Origin: Corynebacterium confusum
Lineage (GTDB): Bacteria > Actinomycetota > Actinomycetes > Mycobacteriales > Mycobacteriaceae
DNA: 64,000 bases
Reading direction: 5' to 3'
Assembly (NCBI RefSeq): GCF_030408715.1
Contig: NZ_CP047202.1
Coordinates: 770,294-834,293, forward strand
Below, one piece after another: positions 43,832-52,686 of the stretch; the stretch's first letter is position 1; each line of letters opens with the position of its first letter. The notes beneath the pieces were generated by a model that was given only the letters and a program-made list of their open reading frames with translations, had not been told where the DNA came from and ran no database searches. Position numbers and translations under genes: made by a program.

Positions 43832-44457
43832 GGGTCTTCTTTCTCCTAGCCGCCCACATCTTGGCTAATTAAAACCACGTGATCGAGTGCCTAGAAGGCT
43901 TACTCCGCTCGGAATGTGAGGATGAGCGATTAAAAAATCACGCCGTTTTATTGCAGTAGACGGGGCGTAAACGTACATTGTGACAACAGCAAGGGAAAAC
44001 CTTACCTTCCCGCGCCCGAATTTCCTAATCGCCTCGTGCGAGCCATACTGGGCGCCCCGCGTGGGGCCTTGAGCGGTTCCGGGCGGTAGGGGAGTGCAGG
44101 GACAGTCGGGGCGCTATACCTCTATATCTTCGCCCTGTCTGGGGTCGCCCAGCGTGCTGGGAATAATTTTAAGCCCTCGGCACGGAATTCGCGCGGCGAA
44201 ACCCGCTTTTCGGGCGTGGTTGCCGGGGTGGCTGGGGCTGCTGTGGTCACCGGTTGCGTCAGCGCGGGCGAGATTTGGGAAAAGGGCAGGTCGGCTGTAA
44301 TATAGTCCGAGTTGCTATCGCTCGGGTGCTGCTCGACGGTAGCTGTTTGTCCGTTAGAAAACCCAACTCGGGCACGATCTCCGCCGCCTAGGCCTTGTTT
44401 TATAGGCCCGGTGAAAGCGGAGAACCGACCCGAAGTTTCAACCCTGAGGGAATTCGC
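43832..44457. promoter_or_regulatory. Divergent promoter region between two ribosomal operons
   Basis: This 626-base region drives rpmB-rpmG-rpsN-rpsR to the left and rpmE2-rpmF to the right. TAATAT at about 44299-44304 is a fair -10 for rpmE2, leaving a leader of about 150 bases. An AT-rich GATTAAAAAATC near 43929 is the best candidate on the left side. No recognisable Zur box was found. The minus strand is open from rpmE2 down to a stop at 44122, but no start codon or ribosome site supports a gene there. Confidence 0.4.
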
Positions 44458-44727
44458 ATGAAGAAAGATATCCACCCGGATTACCACCCGGTGGTCTTCC
44501 AGGACGCCGGTACCGGTACCCGCTTCCTGACCAAGTCCACCGCCTCCTCCGATCGCACCGTTGAGTGGGAGGACGGCAACGAGTACCCGCTCATCGTGGT
44601 CGACGTTACCGCCGAGTCGCACCCGTTCTGGACCGGTGCGCAGCGCGTGATGGACACCGCCGGCCGTGTCGAGCGCTTCAACCAGCGCTTCGGTGGCATG
44701 GCTCGCCGCAAGAAGAAGAACGCGTAA
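44458..44727 (+). CDS. rpmE2: Ribosomal protein L31 type B (zinc-free)
   Basis: An 89-residue type B L31 ([25 protein letters not shown]) without the CxxC of type A. ATG 44458 follows GAGGG at a good distance; an in-frame extension upstream has no ribosome site. It forms a pair with rpmF. Confidence 0.94.
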   Translation: MKKDIHPDYHPVVFQDAGTGTRFLTKSTASSDRTVEWEDGNEYPLIVVDVTAESHPFWTGAQRVMDTAGRVERFNQRFGGMARRKKKNA

Positions 44728-44742
44728 GGAGGATAGAAGAAA

Positions 44743-44916
44743 ATGGCAACTCCTAAGTTCAAGATGTCCCGCGCGAACACCCGCTCGCGCCGCTCCCAGT
44801 GGAAGGCCGACAACGTCGACCTCCAGGAGGTCACCATCGACGGCCAGACCGTGCGCATCCCGCGCCGCCTGGTCAAGGCCGCCAAGCTCGGCCTGGTTGA
44901 CGTGGAGCAGTTCTAA
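44743..44916 (+). CDS. rpmF: Ribosomal protein L32 (zinc-free form)
   Basis: A 57-residue L32: [20 protein letters not shown], then [20 protein letters not shown]. It has no cysteines. AAGGAGG follows the rpmE2 stop and precedes this ATG, so the two genes are one transcript. Confidence 0.92.
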   Translation: MATPKFKMSRANTRSRRSQWKADNVDLQEVTIDGQTVRIPRRLVKAAKLGLVDVEQF

Positions 44917-44965
44917 GCGTTTTTAGGACGATAAGGCTGGGCCGGTAGCTACCTGGCCCCTTGCG

Positions 44966-45005
44966 TCCCGAGCTACCCCGAATAAGGGTAGTCGGGGCGC
45001 TTTTC
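44966..45005 (+). terminator. Terminator after rpmF
   Basis: CCCGAGCTACCC pairs with GGGTAGTCGGGG with one bulge around a short loop, followed by GCGCTTTTCTTATT. It ends the rpmE2-rpmF transcript and insulates mprA. Confidence 0.75.
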
Positions 45006-45123
45006 TTATTATCTTGCACTCAGTTTTGTGGGGGTTGCGTTGTTTTTGCAGCTGAGTGTATTCCTGTTCGATCCTTAATTGGGCTCTGAACCTTAATAAA
45101 ACTACTTTTAGTTTCTGGGTTTC

Positions 45124-45155
45124 TTGAAAGACTCATTTTAGGACATAATTGAGAT
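45124..45155 (+). promoter_or_regulatory. Candidate promoter of mprAB, possibly leaderless
   Basis: TTGAAA at 45124-45129 and CATAAT at 45144-45149 lie just before the mprA ATG (45156). The -10 ends six bases before the ATG and no ribosome site is seen, which suggests a leaderless transcript, common in Corynebacterium. The spacer is short. Confidence 0.4.
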
Positions 45156-45854
45156 ATGAAAATTCTCGTAGTGGACGACGAACAGCCGGTGCGTGAATCG
45201 CTTCGCCGTTCGCTGAGCTTTAACGGCTACCAGGTCATCTTGGCCGGGGACGGCGTTGAGGCGGTCGAGACGGTGCACCGGGAATCGCCGGATCTGATGA
45301 TCCTCGATTTGGTGATGCCCAACATGGACGGCCTGGAGGTGTGCCGGTCCCTGCGCAGCGAGGGCTGGGAGCGCCCCATCCTCGTGTTGACCGCCCGGGA
45401 CGGCGTGGCCGACCGGGTGGCCGGGCTGGACGCCGGCGCCGACGACTACCTGCCCAAGCCCTTCGCGCTGGAGGAGCTTTTGGCTCGCGTGCGCTCGCTG
45501 GCGCGGCGCGCGGCAGCCGATCCCATCCAGGTCACACCGGAAAAGGAAGCCAAGCTGGCTTTTGAGGATCTCTACCTCGACGCGGATACCCGCGAGGTCT
45601 GGCGCGGCAAGCGCATGATCTCGCTGACCCGCACCGAGTTCGCGCTTCTGCAGCTGCTACTGGAAAACCCCCGCAAGGTTCTCGCCCGCGACGTGATCCT
45701 AGAAAGCGTCTGGGGCTATGATTTCCCGACCTCGGGCAACGCGCTGGAAGTCTACATCGGCTACCTGCGTAAGAAGACCGAGGCCGAGGGCGAGCCCCGC
45801 CTCATCCATACCGTCCGTGGCGTCGGCTACGTGTTGCGAGAGAACACCCCGTGA
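45156..45854 (+). CDS. mprA: MprA-type OmpR-family response regulator
   Basis: A 232-residue response regulator. The receiver has the acidic pocket VDDE, the phosphorylated Asp51 in LMILDLVMP, Thr79 and Lys101 in PKPF. The OmpR winged helix follows, with [16 protein letters not shown] and [13 protein letters not shown]. Its ATG is immediately followed by mprB with a four-base overlap, and then by a PepD-type protease, as in mycobacterial mprAB-pepD, which responds to envelope stress. Confidence 0.93.
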   Translation: MKILVVDDEQPVRESLRRSLSFNGYQVILAGDGVEAVETVHRESPDLMILDLVMPNMDGLEVCRSLRSEGWERPILVLTARDGVADRVAGLDAGADDYLPKPFALEELLARVRSLARRAAADPIQVTPEKEAKLAFEDLYLDADTREVWRGKRMISLTRTEFALLQLLLENPRKVLARDVILESVWGYDFPTSGNALEVYIGYLRKKTEAEGEPRLIHTVRGVGYVLRENTP

Positions 45855-47401
45855 TTTTTCGGAAGCCGGTGTCTCGGGCGCAGGCTTCCGCTCCGTCCGA
45901 CGAGTTCTCAGACGAACCGACGGTTTACACGGGAAGCTCCCGTCCGTGGGTCTCGCGCACGTCGCTGCGCTGGCGTCTGGCTATTCTCACCGGCCTGATC
46001 GTGGCCGTTACCTCGGCTATTATCTGCGCCGGTTCCTACGGGGCCGTGGCGGCCTGCCTACGCGCCGCCGACAATGAGGCCTTGGAATCGCACGCGCAGG
46101 CGATGCTCGTGCGCACCCAGGCCAACCAGGACCCGGATTACCTGCTTAACGAGATCGAGCACTTCAAGACCGTGCACCCCGAGGCCCAGCTCACGGTCTC
46201 CCCGGCCGGCGACGCCGCCACCTACGGCGACGGCCAGGTCCCACCCGAGGACGGCCTCTCCATGGAGCAGGAGGGAGATCTCCACACGATCTCGCTGCGC
46301 GCTAACGACGGCTCCTGGGTCGTCTTAACCGACAGCCGGGCCGAGACCGAGAACGCTATCGACATCGTGGGCATTGTGCTGCTGGCCGTCTTCGCCCTGG
46401 GGATCCTACTGGCCATCGCCGGCGGCGTGTGGGTCTCCCAGACCGGCCTGCACCCCATCCAGCGGCTCAAGCGCGCCATCGACCACGTCGCCAGCACCGG
46501 CGATCTGCGCCCCATTTCCGTCGTGGGCACCGACGACATGGCCCAGCTGGCCGTGGCGTTCAACCGCATGCTAGACGCTCTGCAGGAATCCCGCATCAAG
46601 CAATCGCAATTCATCGCGGACGCCGGACACGAGCTCAAAACCCCGTTGACGTCCATGCGCACCAATATCGAGCTGCTGATGATGCTCAACAAGTCCAACA
46701 CCGCGGACAGTCTGAGCGAGCAGGACCGCGCCGAGCTGGAGGCGGACGTGCTGGCCCAGATGCAGGAGCTGTCCGTGCTCATCGGTGATCTGGTGGACCT
46801 GGCCCGCGAGGGCGCCGTCGACAAGGAGATGGAGCCGGTCGCGCTGGACAGGGTCGTGACTTCCTCGCTCAAGCGCGCCCGCCGGCGCCGCCCCGACGTC
46901 GAATTCCAGGTCCACCTCGAGCCCTGGGTGATGGTAGGTGATCCCTTCGCCCTCGGCCGGGCGGTCCTCAACCTGCTGGACAACGCCGCCAAGTGGTCGC
47001 CGGCCGCCGGCATGGTGCGCGTGCGCCTGCAGCGCCTGGACGAGCACACCGCGCGCCTGCGCGTCGACGACTCCGGCGTGGGCATCTCGGAGGCGGAGCG
47101 CGAGAAGATCTTCGAGCGTTTCTACCGCTCCGCCGAGGCCCGGAAAATGCCGGGCTCCGGCCTGGGGCTGGCCATCGTCCGCCAGGTTGTCGAGCGCCAC
47201 AAGGGCACCATCACCGTCGGCGACTCCGACGACCACGGCACGCGCATGGAAATCATCTTCCCGGGCAGCGCCCCCAACACGGACTGGGATACCGAGGACG
47301 CTTCGCTCAGCCCCGGGGAGACGACCGCCGGGCTGGACGGGTCCTCGGCCTCCGAGCGGCGCGGGCGCGAGTTCGCCAAGCGCTGGTTCAACCAGCGCTA
47401 G
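45851..47401 (+). CDS. mprB: MprB-type sensor histidine kinase
   Basis: A 516-residue membrane sensor kinase. Two helices (about 43-66 and 170-195) flank a periplasmic domain of about 100 residues, followed by HAMP, the H box [15 protein letters not shown] with His260, the N box [10 protein letters not shown], the G1 VDDSGVGIS and G2 GSGLGLAIV. It should phosphorylate MprA. The start GTG overlaps the mprA stop. An unstructured C-terminal tail carries Arg and Glu repeats. Confidence 0.93.
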   Translation: MIFRKPVSRAQASAPSDEFSDEPTVYTGSSRPWVSRTSLRWRLAILTGLIVAVTSAIICAGSYGAVAACLRAADNEALESHAQAMLVRTQANQDPDYLLNEIEHFKTVHPEAQLTVSPAGDAATYGDGQVPPEDGLSMEQEGDLHTISLRANDGSWVVLTDSRAETENAIDIVGIVLLAVFALGILLAIAGGVWVSQTGLHPIQRLKRAIDHVASTGDLRPISVVGTDDMAQLAVAFNRMLDALQESRIKQSQFIADAGHELKTPLTSMRTNIELLMMLNKSNTADSLSEQDRAELEADVLAQMQELSVLIGDLVDLAREGAVDKEMEPVALDRVVTSSLKRARRRRPDVEFQVHLEPWVMVGDPFALGRAVLNLLDNAAKWSPAAGMVRVRLQRLDEHTARLRVDDSGVGISEAEREKIFERFYRSAEARKMPGSGLGLAIVRQVVERHKGTITVGDSDDHGTRMEIIFPGSAPNTDWDTEDASLSPGETTAGLDGSSASERRGREFAKRWFNQR

Positions 47402-47570
47402 CCGCGCGCCTGGTAAGCGGTTTAGGAGCAACAGTCTCGTGCTCGGGCGGTTGGCCGAATTGTGGACTTGTCACTAAGATCGAAACCCATACAGCAACCT
47501 GTCAGAAACTCCTAAGCTGTTTGCAGTCGGGTATCAGAGGCACCAAAGGTCAGGGAGGGATACTAAGGCT

Positions 47571-48908
47571 ATGAACAACAACAATCCCCATAACGCCGAG
47601 CCCACCGGCTCGTCGAGCCCCTACGGTCAGCAGGGGCAGCACCGGTCGCAGTCGCAGGGCTGGAACCAGCCGCGGACCACGGACGCACAGCCCACGGAGA
47701 TCACCCAGTCGTGGCAGGCGGCCGAGGCGCAGTGGGGTCAGCCTCAGCCGCAGGTCTCGCAGCAGCCGCAAGCGCAGACCCAGGCCCAGCCGCAAGCCCA
47801 GCCCGAGGCGCCGAAGAAGAAGCGCTCCGTCGGCTTGGGCACTGCGCTGGCCATGATGCTGGTCGCCGCCGTGGGCGCCGGGGGTATCACCGGCGCGGTC
47901 GTGGGCGGTTCCGGCAGCAATGATTCGACCTCCACCGTCAACGAGGTCCTCAACCGGCCTGCGAACAACGACTCCGCCCCGGCCCCAGCCGAGGGCTCCA
48001 TCGAGGAGGTCTCCCAGAAGGTCCTGCCCGCCGTCGTGGCCATCCAGGTGGTCACCCGCGGCGGCGCGGCCGAGGGGTCGGGCTCGATCATCTCCCCGGA
48101 CGGCTACGTGCTGACCAACCACCACGTCGTCGAGGGCGCGGAGCGCTCCTCGGTCGGCGGCATCCAGGTCACCCTGAACGACGGCACCCGCAAGGAGGCC
48201 GAGCTGGTAGCCTCCGATGCCAACACCGACGTCGCCGTCATCAAGATCAAGGACGCCGAGAACCTGCCGTACCTGGAGTTCGCGGACTCCGCCCAGCTCA
48301 ACGTCGGCCAGCAGGTCGTGGCCGTCGGCTCGCCGCTGGGGCTCAACGCGACGGTGACCTCCGGCATCGTCTCGGCCGTCAACCGCCCCGTGCGCGCTTC
48401 CCAGGCCGGCGGGGAGCCCTCGCTTATCGATGCCGTCCAGACCGACGCTGCCGTCAACCCCGGCAACTCCGGCGGCCCGCTGGTGGATATGAACGGCAAC
48501 ATCGTGGGCATGAACTCCGTTATCGCCTCCCTGTCCTCTTCGTCGGGGCAGGAGGCCGGCTCCATCGGCCTGGGCTTTGCCATCCCGTCCAACTTCGCCA
48601 AGCGCATGGCGGATCAACTCATCAACAACGGCGAGGTCAAGCACCCGATGCTGGGCGTGCAGGTCGACGGGCGCAACCTCACCCAAGGCGCGCCGGTGGT
48701 CAACGTCGAAGAGGGCAGCCCGGCCGCGGAAGCCGGCATCAAGGCCGGCGACGTCATCACCCGCCTGGGCGACCGCCTCATCGAGGACTCCGACACGCTC
48801 ATCGCGGCGACCCGTTCCCAGGAATTCGGCGAGGCCGTGACCTTGGAAGTCACTGATCCCGACAGCGAGGAGACGCGACAGGTAGAGGTAACACTGTCGA
48901 ACGAGTAG
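47571..48908 (+). CDS. pepD: PepD/HtrA-like membrane-anchored serine protease with PDZ domain
   Basis: A 445-residue trypsin-like protease. A Gln/Pro-rich cytoplasmic tail (1-85) and one membrane helix (about 87-112) precede the protease: His185 in TNHHVVEG, Asp220 in NTDVAVI and Ser300 in NPGNSGGPL. A PDZ domain follows (PMLGVQVDG, SPAAEAGIKAGDVI). It degrades misfolded proteins outside the membrane, and in mycobacteria PepD is an MprA target. It follows mprB in the same direction. Confidence 0.93.
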   Translation: MNNNNPHNAEPTGSSSPYGQQGQHRSQSQGWNQPRTTDAQPTEITQSWQAAEAQWGQPQPQVSQQPQAQTQAQPQAQPEAPKKKRSVGLGTALAMMLVAAVGAGGITGAVVGGSGSNDSTSTVNEVLNRPANNDSAPAPAEGSIEEVSQKVLPAVVAIQVVTRGGAAEGSGSIISPDGYVLTNHHVVEGAERSSVGGIQVTLNDGTRKEAELVASDANTDVAVIKIKDAENLPYLEFADSAQLNVGQQVVAVGSPLGLNATVTSGIVSAVNRPVRASQAGGEPSLIDAVQTDAAVNPGNSGGPLVDMNGNIVGMNSVIASLSSSSGQEAGSIGLGFAIPSNFAKRMADQLINNGEVKHPMLGVQVDGRNLTQGAPVVNVEEGSPAAEAGIKAGDVITRLGDRLIEDSDTLIAATRSQEFGEAVTLEVTDPDSEETRQVEVTLSNE

Positions 48909-48945
48909 ATTAAAGCGCAAAGCCGCACCACCGTTAAGGAGAACC

Positions 48946-49563
48946 ATGCCTGTAGACGCCAGCGAATCCGACCGCGCAGCCACGCTTGCCGACGCCCCGC
49001 GCGGCGGCGACCGCGACAGCCTCCGCGACATCGCGGGGCCGGACGATGCCTACCTGTTGGCCCAGGAGCGCGAGCAGTCCATGAACGCGCAGCGCCGCGC
49101 CCTGATCGTCATCGTGACGGACCACCCCGAACAGCACGCGGAGGACAACCGGCGCCTGTGCTCGGAGCTGTTGGCCGAGGCTAACTTCCGCGTCGATGGG
49201 GCAGTGGTGGTGCGCTCCAAGAAGTCGAAGATTCGCCAGGCTATTGAGACGGCCGTGGTCGGCGGCGTGGACCTGGTGCTGACCGTCGGCGGCACGGGAG
49301 TGGGCCCGCGCGACAAGACCCCGGAGGCCACCCGCACGGTGCTGGACCAGCTGGTCCCGGGCATCGCCCAGGCCCTGCGGTCTTCCGGCCAGGCCTGCGG
49401 CGCTGTCGATGCCTGCACCTCCCGCGGCATCGCCGGCGTGTCCGGGTCCACGGTGGTGGTCAACGTCGCCGCCTCTCGCGCGGCCATCCGCGACGGCATG
49501 GCGACCCTGACCCCCTTGGTGCACCACCTGGTCGACCAGCTGCAGAAGTACTCGGTGGACTAA
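48946..49563 (+). CDS. mog: MoaB/Mog molybdopterin-binding-domain protein
   Basis: A 205-residue protein with a 60-residue N-terminal extension and a MoaB/Mog domain (RRALIVIVTDHPEQHAEDN, DLVLTVGGTGVGPRDKTPEA). Mog/MoaB proteins adenylylate molybdopterin before molybdenum insertion. The N-terminal extension is not typical, and the only other MoeA-type gene here is the Glp-like one, so a function outside cofactor synthesis is possible. Confidence 0.85.
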   Translation: MPVDASESDRAATLADAPRGGDRDSLRDIAGPDDAYLLAQEREQSMNAQRRALIVIVTDHPEQHAEDNRRLCSELLAEANFRVDGAVVVRSKKSKIRQAIETAVVGGVDLVLTVGGTGVGPRDKTPEATRTVLDQLVPGIAQALRSSGQACGAVDACTSRGIAGVSGSTVVVNVAASRAAIRDGMATLTPLVHHLVDQLQKYSVD

Positions 49564-49576
49564 GCGGCGTAGCGCG

Positions 49577-49807
49577 ATGACTGATGCACATTCCCGGCGC
49601 AGGAAGCGGCGGCGCGCGGTGCGCCCCAGCGACTGCCCTGACTACGACCGGACGGCGGACCGGGCACCGTTCGTCTCCGCCTTTGACTCGGCGGACTCGG
49701 CCGGCTCCGCAGACGCAGAAAGGGCCGTCGAAGTCAACGACGGCCCTGCGGACGACGGGCTGCGCGGTGAGGCTTTCTACCGCGAGCAAATCCCGCCGCA
49801 CTATTAG
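49577..49807 (+). CDS. Small basic-acidic conserved protein
   Basis: A 76-residue protein with an Arg-rich start and the ending FYREQIPPHY. This end resembles the RPPHW/PPHY tails of many small actinobacterial proteins of unknown function. It lies 13 bases after mog and is likely cotranscribed. No domain is recognised. Confidence 0.55.
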   Translation: MTDAHSRRRKRRRAVRPSDCPDYDRTADRAPFVSAFDSADSAGSADAERAVEVNDGPADDGLRGEAFYREQIPPHY

Positions 49808-49825
49808 AACTTGTAGCGCCGTTCC

Positions 49826-50329
49826 TTAGGCGCGGTGCTTGCCGGCGGCATCATCGCCGGCGATTGACTTGCCCGGACCCTCAGTCGAGTCTTCGGCCAG
49901 GTCGCTGGTCTGGCCGGTGACCTTGTCTCCGACGTTGTTCTGCGCGGCGAGCAGGTCGCGGATTTCGATGAGCAGGTCGTCAGTGGTGGGGGTGGCTTCC
50001 TCCGGGTCGATGCCCTTGCGGCGCTTGGCGGCCTCGGCGAGCTTGTTCATCGGCATGACGATGAGGAAATAGACCACGGCGGCGATGATCAGGAAGTTGA
50101 TAGCCGCGGTGATGACGGCACCCAGGTCAATGCGGGTGGTCGGGTCATCGGCCTTGATCTGGAACGCCAGCCCGCCGACCTCGGCGGAACCTAAGGAGTT
50201 GATGAGCGGCTGGATCAGGGAATCGGTCACGGCCGTGACGACGGCGGTGAAAGCGGAGCCGATGATGACGGCGATTGCCAGTTCAATCACGTTGCCGCGG
50301 AGGATGAAGTCTTTGAAGCCCTTTAACAT
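49826..50329 (-). CDS. mscL: Large-conductance mechanosensitive channel
   Basis: A 167-residue MscL. The first helix is preceded by FKDFILRGNVIELAIAVIIG; a second helix lies about 65-95; a long C-terminal cytoplasmic tail follows, longer than in E. coli. It is a safety valve for osmotic downshock, which fits betP further along. It is convergent with the small gene above. Confidence 0.93.
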   Translation of the reverse strand: MLKGFKDFILRGNVIELAIAVIIGSAFTAVVTAVTDSLIQPLINSLGSAEVGGLAFQIKADDPTTRIDLGAVITAAINFLIIAAVVYFLIVMPMNKLAEAAKRRKGIDPEEATPTTDDLLIEIRDLLAAQNNVGDKVTGQTSDLAEDSTEGPGKSIAGDDAAGKHRA

Positions 50330-50348
50330 GGCGAAGTCCTTTCGGTGG

Positions 50349-51038
50349 TTAGCCTGCGCGATCTCCGGTGACCACCACGGTGAGCGGGAAGCTCAGCGAG
50401 GCGGCCGCCACTTTCTTCGCGGCGGGGGCCGGCAGTGCAATTAGAATAGTAGCCGCTTGGGAGCCCGTGGTCTCTCCCGCGGCGGCCGTGGAGACGATTT
50501 TTCCCTTCTGCGCCACGACGGTTTCCGCCGCGTCGGGCCCGGCGAGCTCGCCGCCGTCACCTGTCCCTCCGTTGCTGACTACGCTGACCGTATCCCCGTG
50601 GGCCAGCAGCGCGGCGATGTCCGGCTCCGCGAGCTTAATCGGCACCAAGTGATAGTCCTGGCCCGCCGATTCCCCCAACGCGTGGGTAAGCTCTTCGCCC
50701 AACAGGCGGGACTCCGTGACCACCTCGCCGGCCGATCCGGCCGCCACGACCACCCGCCCCGCTAAATCCTCCGGTCCCGCTTGGTCGGCCACGCCGGCCG
50801 GGATGACGTCGCGCGGCAGGGAACGCCACTCGATGTCCTCGGCCGCCAGCTCCTGGCCGGCCGCGACCTCGCGGGCGAAGACCGGCACCCGAGGGTTGTC
50901 CTTCCACCCGCTCAGCCCCACCAGGCCGGCCGCGATCACCAGCGCGCCGGCCGCCAGTTTCTTCAGCAGGCTCGCGCGCGGGTGCCCCGGGGTGGCCAAG
51001 GTGTGCCGCAGGGAAGAAAAACCAGTAAAACTCCGCAT
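50349..51038 (-). CDS. SAF-domain membrane protein (CpaB/RcpC-like)
   Basis: A 229-residue protein with one N-terminal membrane helix (about 29-44) and a SAF domain (VPVFAREVAAGQELAAEDI.. LAGRVVVAAGSAGEVVTESR). SAF proteins include pilus assembly factor CpaB, but no pilus genes are nearby. It ends about 20 bases before mscL on the same strand. The start abuts a 12-bp palindrome that could be its promoter. Confidence 0.75.
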   Translation of the reverse strand: MRSFTGFSSLRHTLATPGHPRASLLKKLAAGALVIAAGLVGLSGWKDNPRVPVFAREVAAGQELAAEDIEWRSLPRDVIPAGVADQAGPEDLAGRVVVAAGSAGEVVTESRLLGEELTHALGESAGQDYHLVPIKLAEPDIAALLAHGDTVSVVSNGGTGDGGELAGPDAAETVVAQKGKIVSTAAAGETTGSQAATILIALPAPAAKKVAAASLSFPLTVVVTGDRAG

Positions 51039-51050
51039 GTCTATATAGAC
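51039..51050. promoter_or_regulatory. 12-bp palindrome directly upstream of SAF-protein ATG
   Basis: GTCTATATAGAC is a perfect palindrome touching the start codon of the minus-strand SAF gene, with no ribosome site between. It could hold a -10 box for a leaderless message or be an operator. Confidence 0.35.
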
Positions 51051-51094
51051 TGCGCCCGGACCACCGCCGGTTCCCAGGCAGAGGAATATAGCGC

Positions 51095-51664
51095 CTAGAA
51101 CTGCTCCACGCCGGCGTCGGTGAGCGCGCCGTCGCAGGGCACGTCGTGGGCATCGGCCGGCAGCCGGTGCACGACCTCGCTGGAGCGCACCACGGCCAGC
51201 TTCAGCGGCCCGCCCGCCGGCAGGCCTGCCAGTGCACGGTCGTAATAGCCCGCGCCCTTGCCTAGCCGAAACCCGCGCCTGTCCACGGCCATCGCCGGCA
51301 CCAGCAGGACGTCGAGGCCCGCCAGCACCGTGGAATTAAACCGCGGGCCCTCCGGCTCCGCGATGCCCAGCGCCCCCGCCCGCGTCGCCTTATCGCCGTG
51401 GTAGCTGGCCCACAGCAGCGTGCCGCCGGGCATCGACAGCGGCAGCCACACCTGCTGGCTGGCCGCCGCGACCGCCGCCAGCCACGCCTTCCCGCCCGGC
51501 TCGCTGGTCAGCGGGGCATAGGCCGCCACCCGCGGGCGGCCAAGAGCGCGCAGGAAGCTGTCGGTGTGGGCGATGAGGGAGGCATCGTTGGCTGGGGCGC
51601 GGCGGGCCGCGCGGAAATGCTCGCGCAGGGTCTGCTTGTCGGCGTCGGGGGAGGGCAAATTCAT
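51095..51664 (-). CDS. 5-formyltetrahydrofolate cyclo-ligase family protein
   Basis: A 189-residue enzyme with the family ATP and folate sites (LREHFRAARRA, GFRLGKGAGYYDRALAG). It converts 5-formyl-THF to methenyl-THF. Length is usual. It is divergent from galU; the intergenic gap is about 65 bases. Confidence 0.88.
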   Translation of the reverse strand: MNLPSPDADKQTLREHFRAARRAPANDASLIAHTDSFLRALGRPRVAAYAPLTSEPGGKAWLAAVAAASQQVWLPLSMPGGTLLWASYHGDKATRAGALGIAEPEGPRFNSTVLAGLDVLLVPAMAVDRRGFRLGKGAGYYDRALAGLPAGGPLKLAVVRSSEVVHRLPADAHDVPCDGALTDAGVEQF

Positions 51665-51730
51665 AACTTAAATACTAATAGGGCGTATCGGTGCCCGAAA
51701 CGGATTAGGCGAGCAGGTAAGGTCAGATCC

Positions 51731-52663
51731 ATGTCTAACGAGCGCGAGAATACCCCGCACGGGGTGAAAACCGTAGTGGTTCCGGCCGCCGGCATGGGGA
51801 CGCGTTTCCTCCCGGCCACCAAGACCGTGCCCAAGGAGCTGCTGCCAGTAGTGGATACACCTGGCATCGAGCTCATTGCCGAGGAAGCCGCCTCCGTCGG
51901 CGCCCAGCGCCTGGCCGTTATCACCGCCCCGAACAAGCAAGAGGTCATGCGCCACTTCGAGCGCTTCCCCGACCTGACCGAGACCCTAGCCGAGCGTGGC
52001 AAGGACGAGCAGGTCGCCAAGGTGCAGCGAGCCGCGGACCTCATCCACCCCATCGCCGTCGAGCAGGCCGAGCCGCTGGGCCTGGGCCACGCCGTCGGCC
52101 TGGCGGAGTCCGTCCTGGACGAGGACGAGGACTTCTTCGCCGTCATGCTGCCGGACGACATCGTCCTGCCCGCCACCGTCATGGAGGACATGGCGCGCGT
52201 GCGCGCAGCCCTGGGCGGGTCCGTCCTGTGCGCATTCGAGGTCGACCGCGAGGAGACCTTCAACTACGGCGTCTTCGACGTGGAAGACACCAACGCGCCG
52301 GGCGTGAAGAAGGTCGTCGGCATGGTCGAAAAGCCCGATCCCGCCGACGCCCCCTCCAACCTCGTGGCCACCGGCCGCTACCTGCTGGACCGCAAAATCT
52401 TCGACGCCCTGCGGCGCATCGGCCCGGGCAAGGGCGGCGAGCTGCAGCTGACCGACGCCATCGAGCTGCTCATCCAGGAAGGTGAGCCCGTGCACGTGGT
52501 GGTCCACCGCGGCAAGCGTCACGACCTGGGCAACCCCGGCGGCTATATCCCCGCCAACGTCGACTTCGGACTGCGCGACGAGAAATACGGCCCGGCGCTG
52601 TATAAGGCGCTCAAGCATATTATTGCGGAGTACGAGCAAGAGAACGGGTTGGCGGAGAACTAA
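51731..52663 (+). CDS. galU: UTP-glucose-1-phosphate uridylyltransferase
   Basis: A 310-residue UDP-glucose pyrophosphorylase. VPAAGMGTRFLPATKTVPKE is the nucleotide-binding motif, then AEPLGLGHAVGLA and GVFDVEDTN. It supplies UDP-glucose for cell-wall glycans and trehalose. ATG 51731 is chosen; the frame is open upstream over the divergent gene. It begins the galU-glp-rimJ-glpR series. Confidence 0.94.
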   Translation: MSNERENTPHGVKTVVVPAAGMGTRFLPATKTVPKELLPVVDTPGIELIAEEAASVGAQRLAVITAPNKQEVMRHFERFPDLTETLAERGKDEQVAKVQRAADLIHPIAVEQAEPLGLGHAVGLAESVLDEDEDFFAVMLPDDIVLPATVMEDMARVRAALGGSVLCAFEVDREETFNYGVFDVEDTNAPGVKKVVGMVEKPDPADAPSNLVATGRYLLDRKIFDALRRIGPGKGGELQLTDAIELLIQEGEPVHVVVHRGKRHDLGNPGGYIPANVDFGLRDEKYGPALYKALKHIIAEYEQENGLAEN

Positions 52664-52686
52664 CCGGGGAAAGGCGGCGCGTTGCT

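Noticed and set aside
44122..44398. Open minus-strand frame in the ribosomal divergent region
   Set aside because: No start codon with a ribosome site, no homology recognised, and it lies over the rpmE2 promoter.
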